DNA of 40,516 nt, taken from assembly GCA_021413675.1 (NCBI GenBank), contig JAIOQA010000032.1:1-40516 (forward strand), in the 5' to 3' direction. The DNA is from Deltaproteobacteria bacterium. Its GTDB lineage: Bacteria > Myxococcota_A > Polyangia > Haliangiales > Haliangiaceae. Shown one piece after another: positions 18,544 through 27,588 of this stretch; position 1 is the stretch's first letter, and the number at the start of each line of letters is the position of its first letter. Position numbers and translations under genes: made by a program. Below the pieces are notes generated by a model. It ran no database searches. It was not told the DNA's origin and worked only from the letters and a program-made list of their open reading frames with translations.

Positions 18544-18954
18544 ATGACGCGCGCGCGCGAGGATGGGCTCGCGCTCCTCCTCGACCTCGCGCGGATCCTG
18601 TCCGCGACGCTGGTGACGATCGACGAGCTCGCGCGCTACCTCGGGCCGGCCCACGCCGACCCGCCGCCGCGCGGCCCGATCGAGCTCGCGAGTCACGACC
18701 CGCGGGTCGCGCGCGCCGCGATCGGCGTCGACCTCGACGGCAACCCCGACGGGGTCACGCTCGTGCTGGCCGCGGCGATCGCGCTCGCCATGTTCGAGGA
18801 CGCGCTCGGCGCGCCGCTCGCCACGATCGACGACGACATCCGCGTGTACGCGCTGCCGTCGACCGGCGGCCTGCTCGGCGTGATCGCGATCGCCACGATC
18901 GACGATGGCGCGATCGCGGCGCTCGAGCTGCGCCGCGATCTGCGCGAGGGCTGA
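18544..18954 (+). CDS. Hypothetical protein downstream of the cyclophilin gene
   Basis: 136 residues, not recognised. It begins 3 bases after the cyclophilin stop, with no ribosome site of its own visible. Sequence is Ala/Leu/Asp-rich, with helices (EDGLALLLDLARILSATLV, LVLAAAIALAMFEDALG) and a final strand-rich part (GGLLGVIAIATIDDGAIAALE). No signal peptide. Its stop directly abuts that of the convergent operon, the two forming TGATCA. Confidence 0.6.
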   Translation: MTRAREDGLALLLDLARILSATLVTIDELARYLGPAHADPPPRGPIELASHDPRVARAAIGVDLDGNPDGVTLVLAAAIALAMFEDALGAPLATIDDDIRVYALPSTGGLLGVIAIATIDDGAIAALELRRDLREG

Positions 18955-21558
18955 TCAGCCCTTCGGCCGCCGGCGCTTGCGCCGCAACACGAACGCGCAC
19001 GCGACCGTGAGCGGCAGCGTGTTGCGCACGCCCGCGAGCGTGCCGCAGTCCTTGTCCTCGCAGCAGCCGAACGGGTGGTGCTCGCACGGCCAGTCGGGGT
19101 CGCCGCCGCCCTGGACCGCATCGCCGGGCGTGACCGCCTGCGATCGGAACTGGAGCCGGCGCGCGCGGCCGACCGGGATGCCCACGTGATAGACGTTCTC
19201 GGCGACCTTCTCGGCGCCGTCGATCTCGTAGCCGAGGCTGTCGAACGCGCCCTCGTGGCTGAGGAACACCGTGAACGAGGTCAGCGGGCGGTACTCCGGC
19301 CGCTTCGCGTCCGCGCTCGACGCCCGGTAGAACGGATAGACCTCGAGGGTCGGCACCAGATCCGCCGCCGTCGACGGGCCGACCGCGACGACGGTGTCGC
19401 GCGTGAGCTTGGCCGCCGGCAGCTCGCCATCGGGCGCCGCCGCCGCGATGTCGAGCAGGTTGCCGACCTGCTCGTAGGTCGGCGACGGCATGATCGCGCG
19501 CGCCCACGCGATGCCGCCGGCCTGCTCGGCCATGTCGGGGTCGTAGCCGAACGCGAGCGGCCACTCGCCGTAGCCGCCGTACTGCGTGCCGCCGTAGCTC
19601 GCGCCGCCCCAGTTGTAGTGGCCGAGCTGCTCGGCGAGCGCGTAGACGTCGCCGGAGTACATGCCCTGGATGTCCTCGACGTACGGCGCGGCGATCTCGG
19701 CCGCGCGCGCGATCGCGGCGCGCCGGATGAAGCGCATGCCGGTGGTGCCGGGCGGCACCGTCTTCGGCAGGTTGCGCGGCATGACCAGCAGGTAGATGTC
19801 CTGCTGATCGCTGTCGGTCGGCGCGGCCAGCGTGCGCGTGTCGATCAGCGCCTCGCGGGTGTCGGTCGACATCTGGCCGAACGTCATGTTGTTCCAGGTG
19901 CTGTGCCGCGTGAAGTGCGCGTCGCCGTTGGGCGCGTCGAGCTCGACGAGCATGCACTGGTCGTACTGGTACTTCTTCGAGACGCACGTCCGGGGATTCG
20001 CGTCGCCCGGCATCTTCGCGCGCGTGCCGGGGTCCGTCATCCGGTCGCAGATCTGCGGGGCCGTGCCGCACGAGCACTCCTCGCAGCCCCCGCCATTGGG
20101 CGTGAGGCCGTACTTGCAGAACTCGCTGAGCCCGCCCGCGGCCTCGCTGCCGAGCTGCCAGGGAAAGGTGACCGCCCACTTGTCCTGGTTGAACGGGGCA
20201 CCCGCGGCTTGGAGATCGATCGGATGGCAGACAGTGCCGACCGGATCCATCGACAACGGCGGCACGCCGCACACACCGCCCTCGGTGCCGGGGATCTCCT
20301 TCCACACGCCGGTGTCAGTCGCGTCCGACCAGGGCGCCGAGCCCCACCCCGCGAGCCGGAAGTGCGCCCGCAGCGGCACGGTGACCGGCGCGTTCGAGGT
20401 GTTGCGCGCGATCGCGATCAGCATGTTGGTCGCGACCGTCGTGCCATCGGCCTGGTAGCCCTTGAAGCCGTTGCCCGGCGTCACCCCGGCGAACAGGTTG
20501 ATGGTCGGGTCGGTCATCGCACCGACGGGGCCGATCTCGATCCCGGCATCGCACGGCACGGTCGGCGCGGGCCCTGGCGCGCCCAGCCGGCTCATCAGAC
20601 CCCAGCTCGCTTCGTCGCCGAGGTCCCGATGGATCACGAACTCCGGGTGATGGTCCTGGTCGGTGTTCGCGTACACGCACACGGAATTCGGCGTCGTCCG
20701 TGGCCATGCCGCGAGCGGCGAGAAGGTCGGCTGCTCGGCCGGGTTGTCGTGGCTCGGGAGCGATTCCGAAACCTCGTACCAGACGGTGGACGAGGGGTCG
20801 ATGCCATCGCTGAGCGGCAGCCCCGCCGACGGCGCGAGCTTGAGCCGCGCGAGCACTCCCCACTGCCCATCCTTGCTCCACATCATCACGTCTTCGTTCG
20901 TCTCGGCGCCGCTCGCGCGGGGCCCGTTGAGCCAGGTGAACGGCGGCGTGTTCTCATCGGGGCCGGTCATCGGGTCGAACTCCGGGAACGTTCCGATCAC
21001 GCCCGCGTCGCACGTCTTGTAGTCGTTGGTGTTGCCGCGATCGACCCAGACTCGCCAGTTCGGGGTGCTGAGGCACTTGTAGGTCGAACCGCAAAACGCG
21101 GGTGCGACCTGGTCCGCCGCGAGCGCCGCTGCCGGTAGATCGAACTGCAGGAGGTAGGCGCGTTCGTTCTGGTAGGGCGCCGACCGCCGAAAGCCGAGCC
21201 ACACGTCGCCTTGCATCGTCGCGTTCGGCACGACGTTGGACGTGAACGACAGGTACAGGTAGTCGCTCGCACCTTCGTGGCTCCAGAGGGTCTTGAGCTG
21301 GGCCGGTGGTCGCGCCGCGCCATTGGAGAATGACTCCAGCGACGCGCCGAGCCAGCGCGGCTCGTCCTGGCCGAAGTACGCCGGCCGCGTGTCACCGTCG
21401 GTGAAGAAGTCGCTCCACTTCGGCGGCCCCTCGCGCGTCGGCACGCCGATCGCTTGCGGCACGCACGCGTTGGAGGCGGCCCGCGCCGTGGCGCGGATCC
21501 CCAGCATGACGGTCGCTGCTCCCAGCAGCGCCGCCGCGAATCGCATCGGCTTCCCCAT
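18955..21558 (-). CDS. Large secreted Cys-rich surface protein, paralogue B (last gene of the kinase operon)
   Basis: 867 residues, homologous over its whole length to the protein encoded at 21612-24182. A signal peptide (RFAAALLGAATVMLGIRATARA) precedes SNACVPQAIGVPTREGPPKW. The next 200 residues (DYLYLSFTSNV, DVWLGFRRS, NWRVWVDRGN) resemble a carbohydrate-binding DOMON/CBM9-like beta-sandwich. This is followed by AHFRLAGWGSAPW, a Cys-rich segment (CKYGLTPNGGGCEECSCG) and a YGGTQYGGYG motif. The end is FGCCEDKDCG, a short hydrophobic stretch and RRKRRRPKG, similar to Cys-containing C-terminal sorting tails of myxobacteria. The function is unknown. A Shine-Dalgarno AAGGGG stands 6 bases before ATG 21558, 53 bases after the upstream stop. 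Confidence 0.85.
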   Translation of the reverse strand: MGKPMRFAAALLGAATVMLGIRATARAASNACVPQAIGVPTREGPPKWSDFFTDGDTRPAYFGQDEPRWLGASLESFSNGAARPPAQLKTLWSHEGASDYLYLSFTSNVVPNATMQGDVWLGFRRSAPYQNERAYLLQFDLPAAALAADQVAPAFCGSTYKCLSTPNWRVWVDRGNTNDYKTCDAGVIGTFPEFDPMTGPDENTPPFTWLNGPRASGAETNEDVMMWSKDGQWGVLARLKLAPSAGLPLSDGIDPSSTVWYEVSESLPSHDNPAEQPTFSPLAAWPRTTPNSVCVYANTDQDHHPEFVIHRDLGDEASWGLMSRLGAPGPAPTVPCDAGIEIGPVGAMTDPTINLFAGVTPGNGFKGYQADGTTVATNMLIAIARNTSNAPVTVPLRAHFRLAGWGSAPWSDATDTGVWKEIPGTEGGVCGVPPLSMDPVGTVCHPIDLQAAGAPFNQDKWAVTFPWQLGSEAAGGLSEFCKYGLTPNGGGCEECSCGTAPQICDRMTDPGTRAKMPGDANPRTCVSKKYQYDQCMLVELDAPNGDAHFTRHSTWNNMTFGQMSTDTREALIDTRTLAAPTDSDQQDIYLLVMPRNLPKTVPPGTTGMRFIRRAAIARAAEIAAPYVEDIQGMYSGDVYALAEQLGHYNWGGASYGGTQYGGYGEWPLAFGYDPDMAEQAGGIAWARAIMPSPTYEQVGNLLDIAAAAPDGELPAAKLTRDTVVAVGPSTAADLVPTLEVYPFYRASSADAKRPEYRPLTSFTVFLSHEGAFDSLGYEIDGAEKVAENVYHVGIPVGRARRLQFRSQAVTPGDAVQGGGDPDWPCEHHPFGCCEDKDCGTLAGVRNTLPLTVACAFVLRRKRRRPKG

Positions 21559-21611
21559 GTCCTGCCCCTTCCCCGTGATGCGACGCGAGCCCCCGCCCGC
21601 GCCGTTGATGG

Positions 21612-24182
21612 TCAGCGGCGCTTCTTGCGACGCCGCTTGAACCCGAACAGCCAGATCCCGGCGACCGTGCCGGGCAGCGTGTTGCTGACGCTCGCGAGCG
21701 TCCCGCACTTCGCCCCGCCGCAGCAGCCGCACGGCCAGCGCGGATCGCCCGCCATCTGCGGCGCCTCGCCGGCGGTGAGCGCCTGCGAGCGGACCTGGAT
21801 CCGCCGCGCCAGACCGTCCGGGATCCGGACGCGATAGACGTTCTCGGCGACCTTGCGCGCGCCGTCGATCTCGTAGGTGATGCCGCTGATCGGCCCCTCG
21901 TGGCTGAGGAACACCGTGAACGAGGTCATCGGCAGGTACGTCGGCCGCTCCGGCGTCGACGTCGGCGAGCGATAGAACGGATAGATCTCGAGCGTCGGCA
22001 CGATCGTCGCCGCCGTCGACGGGCCGACCGCGAGCACGGTGTCCTGGGTGAGCGCGGCCGCCGGCAGCTCGCCCTTCGGCACCGCCGCCGCGAGATCGAG
22101 GAGGTTGCCGACCTGGCGGTACGCGTCGTCGGGCATGATCGCGCGGGCCCACGCGATGTCGCGGGCCTTGGGCGCCATGTCGGGATCCATGCGGCCCTCG
22201 ATCGGCCAGTCGCCGTAGCCACCGTACTGGTTGCCGCCGTAGCTCTGGCCGCCCCACTGGTTGCCGCGGCCGAGCTTCGCGGCGATCTCGATCGCCGCGT
22301 TGCCGCCGAGCTTGCGGATGTCCTCGACGTACGGCGCGGCGATCGCGCCCGCACGGGAGAGCGCCGCGCGCTGGATGATGTTCATGCCGGTCGCCGACGA
22401 CGGCAGCGACCGCGGCATGTTGCGCGGCATGACGACCAGGTAGATGTCCTGCACGCCGCCGGGCGCCGGCGGCAGCTGCCGCGCGTCGATGAGCGCCTCG
22501 CGACGATCGATCGACATCTGGCCGAACGTCATGTTGTTCCACATGCTCTGCCGCGTGAACGTGGCGTTGCCGTTGGGCGCGTCGAGCTCGACCAGCATGC
22601 ACTGATCGAACTGGTACTTCTTCGAGACGCACGGGTTGGGGCCCGCCACGCCGGTCGCGCGGGTGCCCGCGTCCGTGGTCTTGTCGCAGAGCGCGCCGCC
22701 CGCGCTGCACGAGCACGTGTTGTCGCAGCTGCCGCCCGACGGCGTGAGCCCGTACTTGCAGAACTCGCTCGCGCCGATCGCCGGGTCCGCGCCGATGAAC
22801 CAGTTGAACGTCACCGCCTGCCTGTCGAGGTTGCCGGCGGCGCCGTTGGCCTGGAAGTCGACGCCGGCGCACGTGCCGCTGCCCGAGGCGCAGATGCCGT
22901 TGGCGGTGCCGGGGATCGGCTTCCACACGCCGGTGTCGGTCGCGACCGACCACGGCGCGGAGCCCCAGCCGGCGAGCCGGAAGTGCGCGCGCAGCGGCAC
23001 GTTGGTGACCGGCGCGGCCGAGGCGTTGTGCGTGACCGCGACGAGCACGTTGCGCGCCGGCGTGTGGCCATCGCTCTGGTAGGCCTTGAACTGGTTGCCC
23101 GGGTTCGCGCCCGCGAAGTTGGTGATCGAGGGATCGGGCATCGAGCCGACCGCGGCGAGCTCGAGCCCGAGATCGCACGCCTGCGCCGGCGCCGGCTGGC
23201 CGCCGCCGATGCGGCTCATCAGGCCCCAGTTGGCGTCGTCGCCGAGGTCGCGGTGGATCACGTACTCGGCGTGCTGATCCGCCGGCGTGTTGAGGAACGT
23301 GCAGATCGTGTGCGGGGTCGGCCGCGGCCACGACGCGATGCTCGTGAACGCGGGCTGTTCGGCCATGCCCGGCAGCGACGCCGAGGCCTCGAACCAGACC
23401 TTCGCGGTCGGATCCATGCCGGCGGTGATCGCGTCGGTCGCGTTCTTCGCGACCTTGAGCCGGACCTGCACCGCCCACAGATCGCCGGTGTTCCAGTAGA
23501 CGACGTCCTCGTTGCCGGCGGTGTTGATCCAGTCGAACGGCGGCGTCGTGACGTCGGCGCCGTTGAGCGGATCGAACTGCGGGAAGTTGCCGATCACGGA
23601 GTTGTCGCAGTCGTAGGTGGTCGTGTTGCCGCGATCGACCCAGACCCGCCAGTTCGGGGTCGTCCCGCAGGTCGCGGTGTCGCCGCAGAACGTGGGCGTG
23701 ACCCGCGCGCTCGGCAGCGACGCGCCCGGCAGGTGGAACTGGAAGATGTACGAGCGCTGGCCGGCGCTCGCCGTGCCGCGGCGAAAGCCCAGCCACAGAT
23801 CGCGTGCGGTCGTGGTGTTGGGATTGATGTTGGTCGTGAACGACAGGTAGAGGTAGTCGTTGCCCTCGTCGACGCCGGGGGTCGACGGGTCATCGCCTTC
23901 GTGGCTCCACAGCGCGCGGCTCTGCAGCGGCGCGCGCGCGCTGCCGTTCGCGAACGACTCCGACGACGAGCCCTGCCAGCGCGGATCGTCGAGGTCGGGG
24001 TACGACGGCTTGCCCGCGGTGTCGCCGTGGAAGTGATCGGTCCACTTCGGCGGGCCCTCGCGGGTCGGCACGCCGATCGCGTTCGGCACGCACGAGTTGG
24101 GCGCGGCGAGCGCGCGCGGGCCTTCGAGGATCCCGACCGCGCAGGCGAGCGCGGCGGCGAGGCGAAGCTTGTCGATGCTCAT
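21612..24182 (-). CDS. Large secreted Cys-rich surface protein, paralogue A
   Basis: 856 residues. A signal peptide (DKLRLAAALACAVGILEG ... ALAA) precedes PNSCVPNAIGVPTREGPPKW, shared almost exactly with the next gene. The N-terminal 250 residues have DOMON/CBM9-like strands (NDYLYLSFTTNI, RDLWLGFRR, WAVQVRLKV). The central region has many paired cysteines (CDNTCSCSAGGALCDKT), and YGGNQYGGYG follows. The C-terminus is CGCCGGAKCGTLAS, a short hydrophobic segment and FKRRRKKRR, a likely membrane anchor processed at the cysteines. It overlaps the Calx-beta gene by ATGA, so translation is coupled. The function is inferred to be a surface structure; no enzyme motif is seen. Confidence 0.85.
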   Translation of the reverse strand: MSIDKLRLAAALACAVGILEGPRALAAPNSCVPNAIGVPTREGPPKWTDHFHGDTAGKPSYPDLDDPRWQGSSSESFANGSARAPLQSRALWSHEGDDPSTPGVDEGNDYLYLSFTTNINPNTTTARDLWLGFRRGTASAGQRSYIFQFHLPGASLPSARVTPTFCGDTATCGTTPNWRVWVDRGNTTTYDCDNSVIGNFPQFDPLNGADVTTPPFDWINTAGNEDVVYWNTGDLWAVQVRLKVAKNATDAITAGMDPTAKVWFEASASLPGMAEQPAFTSIASWPRPTPHTICTFLNTPADQHAEYVIHRDLGDDANWGLMSRIGGGQPAPAQACDLGLELAAVGSMPDPSITNFAGANPGNQFKAYQSDGHTPARNVLVAVTHNASAAPVTNVPLRAHFRLAGWGSAPWSVATDTGVWKPIPGTANGICASGSGTCAGVDFQANGAAGNLDRQAVTFNWFIGADPAIGASEFCKYGLTPSGGSCDNTCSCSAGGALCDKTTDAGTRATGVAGPNPCVSKKYQFDQCMLVELDAPNGNATFTRQSMWNNMTFGQMSIDRREALIDARQLPPAPGGVQDIYLVVMPRNMPRSLPSSATGMNIIQRAALSRAGAIAAPYVEDIRKLGGNAAIEIAAKLGRGNQWGGQSYGGNQYGGYGDWPIEGRMDPDMAPKARDIAWARAIMPDDAYRQVGNLLDLAAAVPKGELPAAALTQDTVLAVGPSTAATIVPTLEIYPFYRSPTSTPERPTYLPMTSFTVFLSHEGPISGITYEIDGARKVAENVYRVRIPDGLARRIQVRSQALTAGEAPQMAGDPRWPCGCCGGAKCGTLASVSNTLPGTVAGIWLFGFKRRRKKRR

Positions 24183-27100
24183 TGGTGAAACGTTCTCATC
24201 CAGATGTTGTAGAGCTGCGCGGTGCTGTTGCAGGTCGGGGTGAAGTCGTCGAAGGTCGCGTGCCAGCCCTCGCTGAACGTCATGTTCTGGCTGCGCTGGC
24301 AGCGCGGCCCGGTCTGGCCGGCGGCGCCGACCCCGACCGCGGTGTTGACGTCGACGAGGATCGCGAGCCAGTAGAACCCCGGCGTGACGTGGACGCCGGC
24401 GAACGGTGCGCTCTGGGTCTCGACGCCGCTCAGGAACGCCTGGCCGACCGGCATCGACGCGGCGCTGACCAGCGCCGACGGGGCGTTGCCCACGTCGGTG
24501 TAGAGCGCCATGCGGAAGCTGCCGCCGGCGGTGCCGCGCACCGCGAAGTAGTCGAGGTCCGCGTCGTCGATGTGGACGCGATACGCGAGCACCACGTTCT
24601 TGACCGCGGTGCCGGTCTGCCCGAAGTAGCCCGGCCAGCCCGGGAACGCCTCGACGGTCTTCTCCGTGACCTGCGCGGCGATCGACAGCGCGGTCGCCCC
24701 CGCGCCGCTGATCCCGATGTCGGTGGTCTCGGCGGTGATGTTGCGATCCGCGGGCGCCGACACGGTCACGTGCACCGGCGACGAGTAGTTGGCCGAGGTG
24801 AACTGGATCGTCCCCGGCGTCACCGGCAGCGCGGTGGCGTTGCCCGACGCGAGCGCGAGGTTGACGGTGCCGCCCGGATCGAACTTGAGCGAGACGTCGA
24901 ACTGCACGCTCGAGCCCTCGGGCACGGTCACGCTCGAGGCGGTCGCGAGGATGACCTGGGTGTCGTCGTCGGTGACGTTGATCGGGATGTTGACCGTGGT
25001 GAGGCCGGGCGAGGTCAGGCGGATCGTCGTCGCGCCCGACGCCAGGTTCTGATCCTGGACACCGTTGATCGTGACGGTCTTCGTCGTCGAGTAGTTGCTG
25101 CTGTCGAAGGTCAGGGTCTGCGAGGTCGCGCTGGGCGCCGCGAGCGAGGCATCGAGCGAGGCGACCGTCACGGTCAGCGGCGTCACCGGATCGAACGCGA
25201 GGCGCACCTGGAAGGTCGTGCTCGAGCCCTCGGTCACCGCCAGCGAGGTCGCCACGTCGTCCTGGATCGCCTGGGTGTCGTCGTCGGTGACCGCGACCGC
25301 GACCGTGCGCGTCGTCAGGCCCGTGGCGGCCAGCGAGATCGTCGCCGAGCCCGGCAGCGTGTTCGCGTCCATCGGCGCGGTCACGGTCACGGTCTGCGGC
25401 ATCGACCACGTGCTGGTCGTGAACGTCAGCGAGGTCTTGTTGAGCGAGGCGTCGCCGCTCGATGACGACAGCGTGACGGTGACCGTGCCGCTCGGCATCG
25501 CCGACAGCGACACGTCGAAGGTGCCCGGCGTGCCCTGCTCGACCAGGTTGAGCGCGGTGGTCGACAGCGCGATGCCGAGCACGTCGTCGTCGACCGTGCG
25601 CAGCGTGATCCCGACATCGGCGATGCCCGCCACCGACGGGTGGAACGTGACCGGGATGTCCTCCGAGGTCGCGTTTCCGTCCTGGCCCGCGGCGAAGTGG
25701 AACGTCACGTCGGTGGCGTAGGCGCTGGGCGCGATGGTCTGGCTGGTCGGCGTGACCGTGATCGCCGTGCCGGGGCCGATCTGCGGCGTGATCGTGACGC
25801 TCGAGTTGGGCTTGGCCGCGAGGTGGACCTTCACGTCGACGCCGCCGCCCTCGGCGATCGACACGATGCCGGTCTGATCGAGGACCAGCGCGACGGTGTC
25901 GTTGTCGGTCACGTGGACCGCCACCGACTTGAGGGTGGCGCCCGCGCCGGAGAGATCGACCGTGGTGTCGATCGAGTTGGCGTCGGCGTCATCGACCGCG
26001 CTCAGGTTCACGGTCTTGGCCATCGCGTAGTTGCTGGAGTTGAACGTGAGCGTGGTCGGGAAGACATCGACGCCGGGGTCGTTCGACGCGACGGTGACGC
26101 TGACCGTGCCGCCGGGATCGAAGCCGAGCGCCGCGGTGAACGAGTCGCTGCCCGGCTCCACGATCGTCGAGGTGGTCTTGCTGAGCGTGATCACCTGCGT
26201 GTCGTCGTCGGTGACGCTCACGGGGATGTCGACCATGCCGATCGAGCCCTCCGACAGCCGCACCGTCGCCGTGTTGGTCAGGAGGTTGGGGTCGTCGGTG
26301 CCCTTGATCGTCACCGTCTGGTGCTGGTCGTAGTTGCTGGCGTTGAACACCAGCGTGGCCGGGGTCGCGGTCGCGACGCCGCTCGCCAGCGACGCGACGT
26401 TCACCGTGACCGGCGCCGCGGGCTGGTAGGCCAGCCAGACGTCGAAGGTCGCGGTCCCGTTCTCCGCCAGCGTCACGGTCGGCGGCGCGTCCTCCTTGAT
26501 CGCCTGGGTGTCGTTGTCGTGGATCGTCACGCCCACGGTCCGCTCGACCACGCCCACGACGTTGACGTTGAGCCGGATGGTGTCGGCGCCGTCGGCCGTG
26601 TCGGGGTCGGCGGGCGCGGTGACGTTCACGGTCTGCGGCATGCCCCAGTCCGTCGTCGTGAACTGCAGCGTGGTCTTGTCGAGGCCGACCTTGCTGTTGT
26701 CGGTGGTGAGCGTGACCGTGACGCTCGACGCGGGCTGCTGGGTCAGCGAGACCTGGAGCGCGCTGCCCGTGCTCTCCTCGTTGATGATCAGGCTCGACGG
26801 CGCGGTCGCGATGTTGAGCACGTCGGCGTCGACGACGTGGACGGTGTAGTTCACGTCCGCGACCCCGGTGCCGCTGAACTTGAGCGACACGTCCTCGCTG
26901 ATCGTGTTGGCGTCGACCGGCGTCGAGAACGTGAAGGTCTGGTCGGCGTCGTAGTTGCCTGGCATGAACGTGACCATCGTCGGGTTCGCGAACACCGGGC
27001 CGGTGCCCAGGGTCGCGGCGACGGTGACGTTGCCGCTCGGCCGGGCCGAGAGGTGGACGCGCACGTCGACGGTGCCGTTCTCGTCGACCTGCACGACGCC

Positions 27101-27586
27101 GCTCGCGCCGATGTCGGTGACGATCGCGACCTCGTCGGGATCGTTGACCGTCACGCTGATCGTGACCGGCGTGACCCCGGTGACGCCGACCGCGGTCAGC
27201 GTCAGCTCGACGGTCTCGTCGAGCGTGTCGGCGTCGACCGTGCCCTGCACGGTCACGGCCTTGTCGTCGCCGAAGTTGCTGTCGTCGAAGGTCAGCTCCG
27301 GCGTCTGCACGCTGAGCTTGTCCGATGGCGTGGTCGGCGCGATCTGCACCGCCACGGTCGCGCCGGGCGCGCGGTTGAGGTGGACGTTGAACGTCTGGCT
27401 CTGGCCCTCGGGGACCGTCAGCGACGGGGCCGAGACGACGATCGCCAGCGGCTCGAGCGCATCGGGGTTGCCGTCGCTCGATGGCGCGGCGTCCTCGGTG
27501 GCGTGGAAGTCCGAGGGCGGGAGCGAGCAGGCCGCGAGCGACAGCGCGATGCCGAACACGACCGCGCGCGAGGCCGACGCGCGCAT
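24179..27586 (-). CDS. Calx-beta-like repeat lipoprotein (nine domains)
   Basis: 1135 residues. The lipoprotein signal MRASASRAVVFGIALSLAAC (Cys20) is followed by a short linker. Nine beta-sandwich repeats of about 100 residues span 47-155, 156-259, 260-363, 364-466, 467-567, 568-672, 673-773, 774-879 and 880-976. Each ends with an acidic NDTxAI/DDDTQVI-type Ca-binding segment and contains LxFxxxNYxxxxTVxV, as in Calx-beta domains. The C-terminal 160 residues (FPGWPGYFGQTG to NIWMRTFHQ) form a different domain with four features of a carbohydrate- or cell-binding beta-sandwich (FRMALYTDVG, FYWLAILVDV) and a Cys pair. It lies two bases after the upstream gene, with GGGGAG 9 bases before ATG 27586. 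Probable calcium-stabilised surface rod. Confidence 0.88.
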   Translation of the reverse strand: MRASASRAVVFGIALSLAACSLPPSDFHATEDAAPSSDGNPDALEPLAIVVSAPSLTVPEGQSQTFNVHLNRAPGATVAVQIAPTTPSDKLSVQTPELTFDDSNFGDDKAVTVQGTVDADTLDETVELTLTAVGVTGVTPVTISVTVNDPDEVAIVTDIGASGVVQVDENGTVDVRVHLSARPSGNVTVAATLGTGPVFANPTMVTFMPGNYDADQTFTFSTPVDANTISEDVSLKFSGTGVADVNYTVHVVDADVLNIATAPSSLIINEESTGSALQVSLTQQPASSVTVTLTTDNSKVGLDKTTLQFTTTDWGMPQTVNVTAPADPDTADGADTIRLNVNVVGVVERTVGVTIHDNDTQAIKEDAPPTVTLAENGTATFDVWLAYQPAAPVTVNVASLASGVATATPATLVFNASNYDQHQTVTIKGTDDPNLLTNTATVRLSEGSIGMVDIPVSVTDDDTQVITLSKTTSTIVEPGSDSFTAALGFDPGGTVSVTVASNDPGVDVFPTTLTFNSSNYAMAKTVNLSAVDDADANSIDTTVDLSGAGATLKSVAVHVTDNDTVALVLDQTGIVSIAEGGGVDVKVHLAAKPNSSVTITPQIGPGTAITVTPTSQTIAPSAYATDVTFHFAAGQDGNATSEDIPVTFHPSVAGIADVGITLRTVDDDVLGIALSTTALNLVEQGTPGTFDVSLSAMPSGTVTVTLSSSSGDASLNKTSLTFTTSTWSMPQTVTVTAPMDANTLPGSATISLAATGLTTRTVAVAVTDDDTQAIQDDVATSLAVTEGSSTTFQVRLAFDPVTPLTVTVASLDASLAAPSATSQTLTFDSSNYSTTKTVTINGVQDQNLASGATTIRLTSPGLTTVNIPINVTDDDTQVILATASSVTVPEGSSVQFDVSLKFDPGGTVNLALASGNATALPVTPGTIQFTSANYSSPVHVTVSAPADRNITAETTDIGISGAGATALSIAAQVTEKTVEAFPGWPGYFGQTGTAVKNVVLAYRVHIDDADLDYFAVRGTAGGSFRMALYTDVGNAPSALVSAASMPVGQAFLSGVETQSAPFAGVHVTPGFYWLAILVDVNTAVGVGAAGQTGPRCQRSQNMTFSEGWHATFDDFTPTCNSTAQLYNIWMRTFHQ
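24659..27121 (-). repeat. Duplicated four-domain super-repeat within the Calx-beta-like gene
   Basis: Domains 2-5 (25886-27121) match domains 6-9 (24659-25885) in order, with a period of about 412 residues. Examples: domain 3 TDWGMPQTVNVTAPADPDT with domain 7 STWSMPQTVTVTAPMDANT; domain 4 DDDTQVI with domain 8 DDDTQVI; domain 5 FDPGGTVSV with domain 9 FDPGGTVNL. Domain 1 resembles domains 5 and 9. Seen by eye, not by alignment software. Confidence 0.65.
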
Positions 27587-27588
27587 GA

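Noticed and set aside
18952..18957. TGATCA palindrome as a regulatory site
   Set aside because: It is simply the two abutting TGA stop codons of convergent genes.
18955..23796. Single 1613-residue protein from the long minus-strand frame
   Set aside because: The frame runs upstream through another gene in the wrong phase. The signal peptide, Shine-Dalgarno site and homology to the paralogue begin at 21558.
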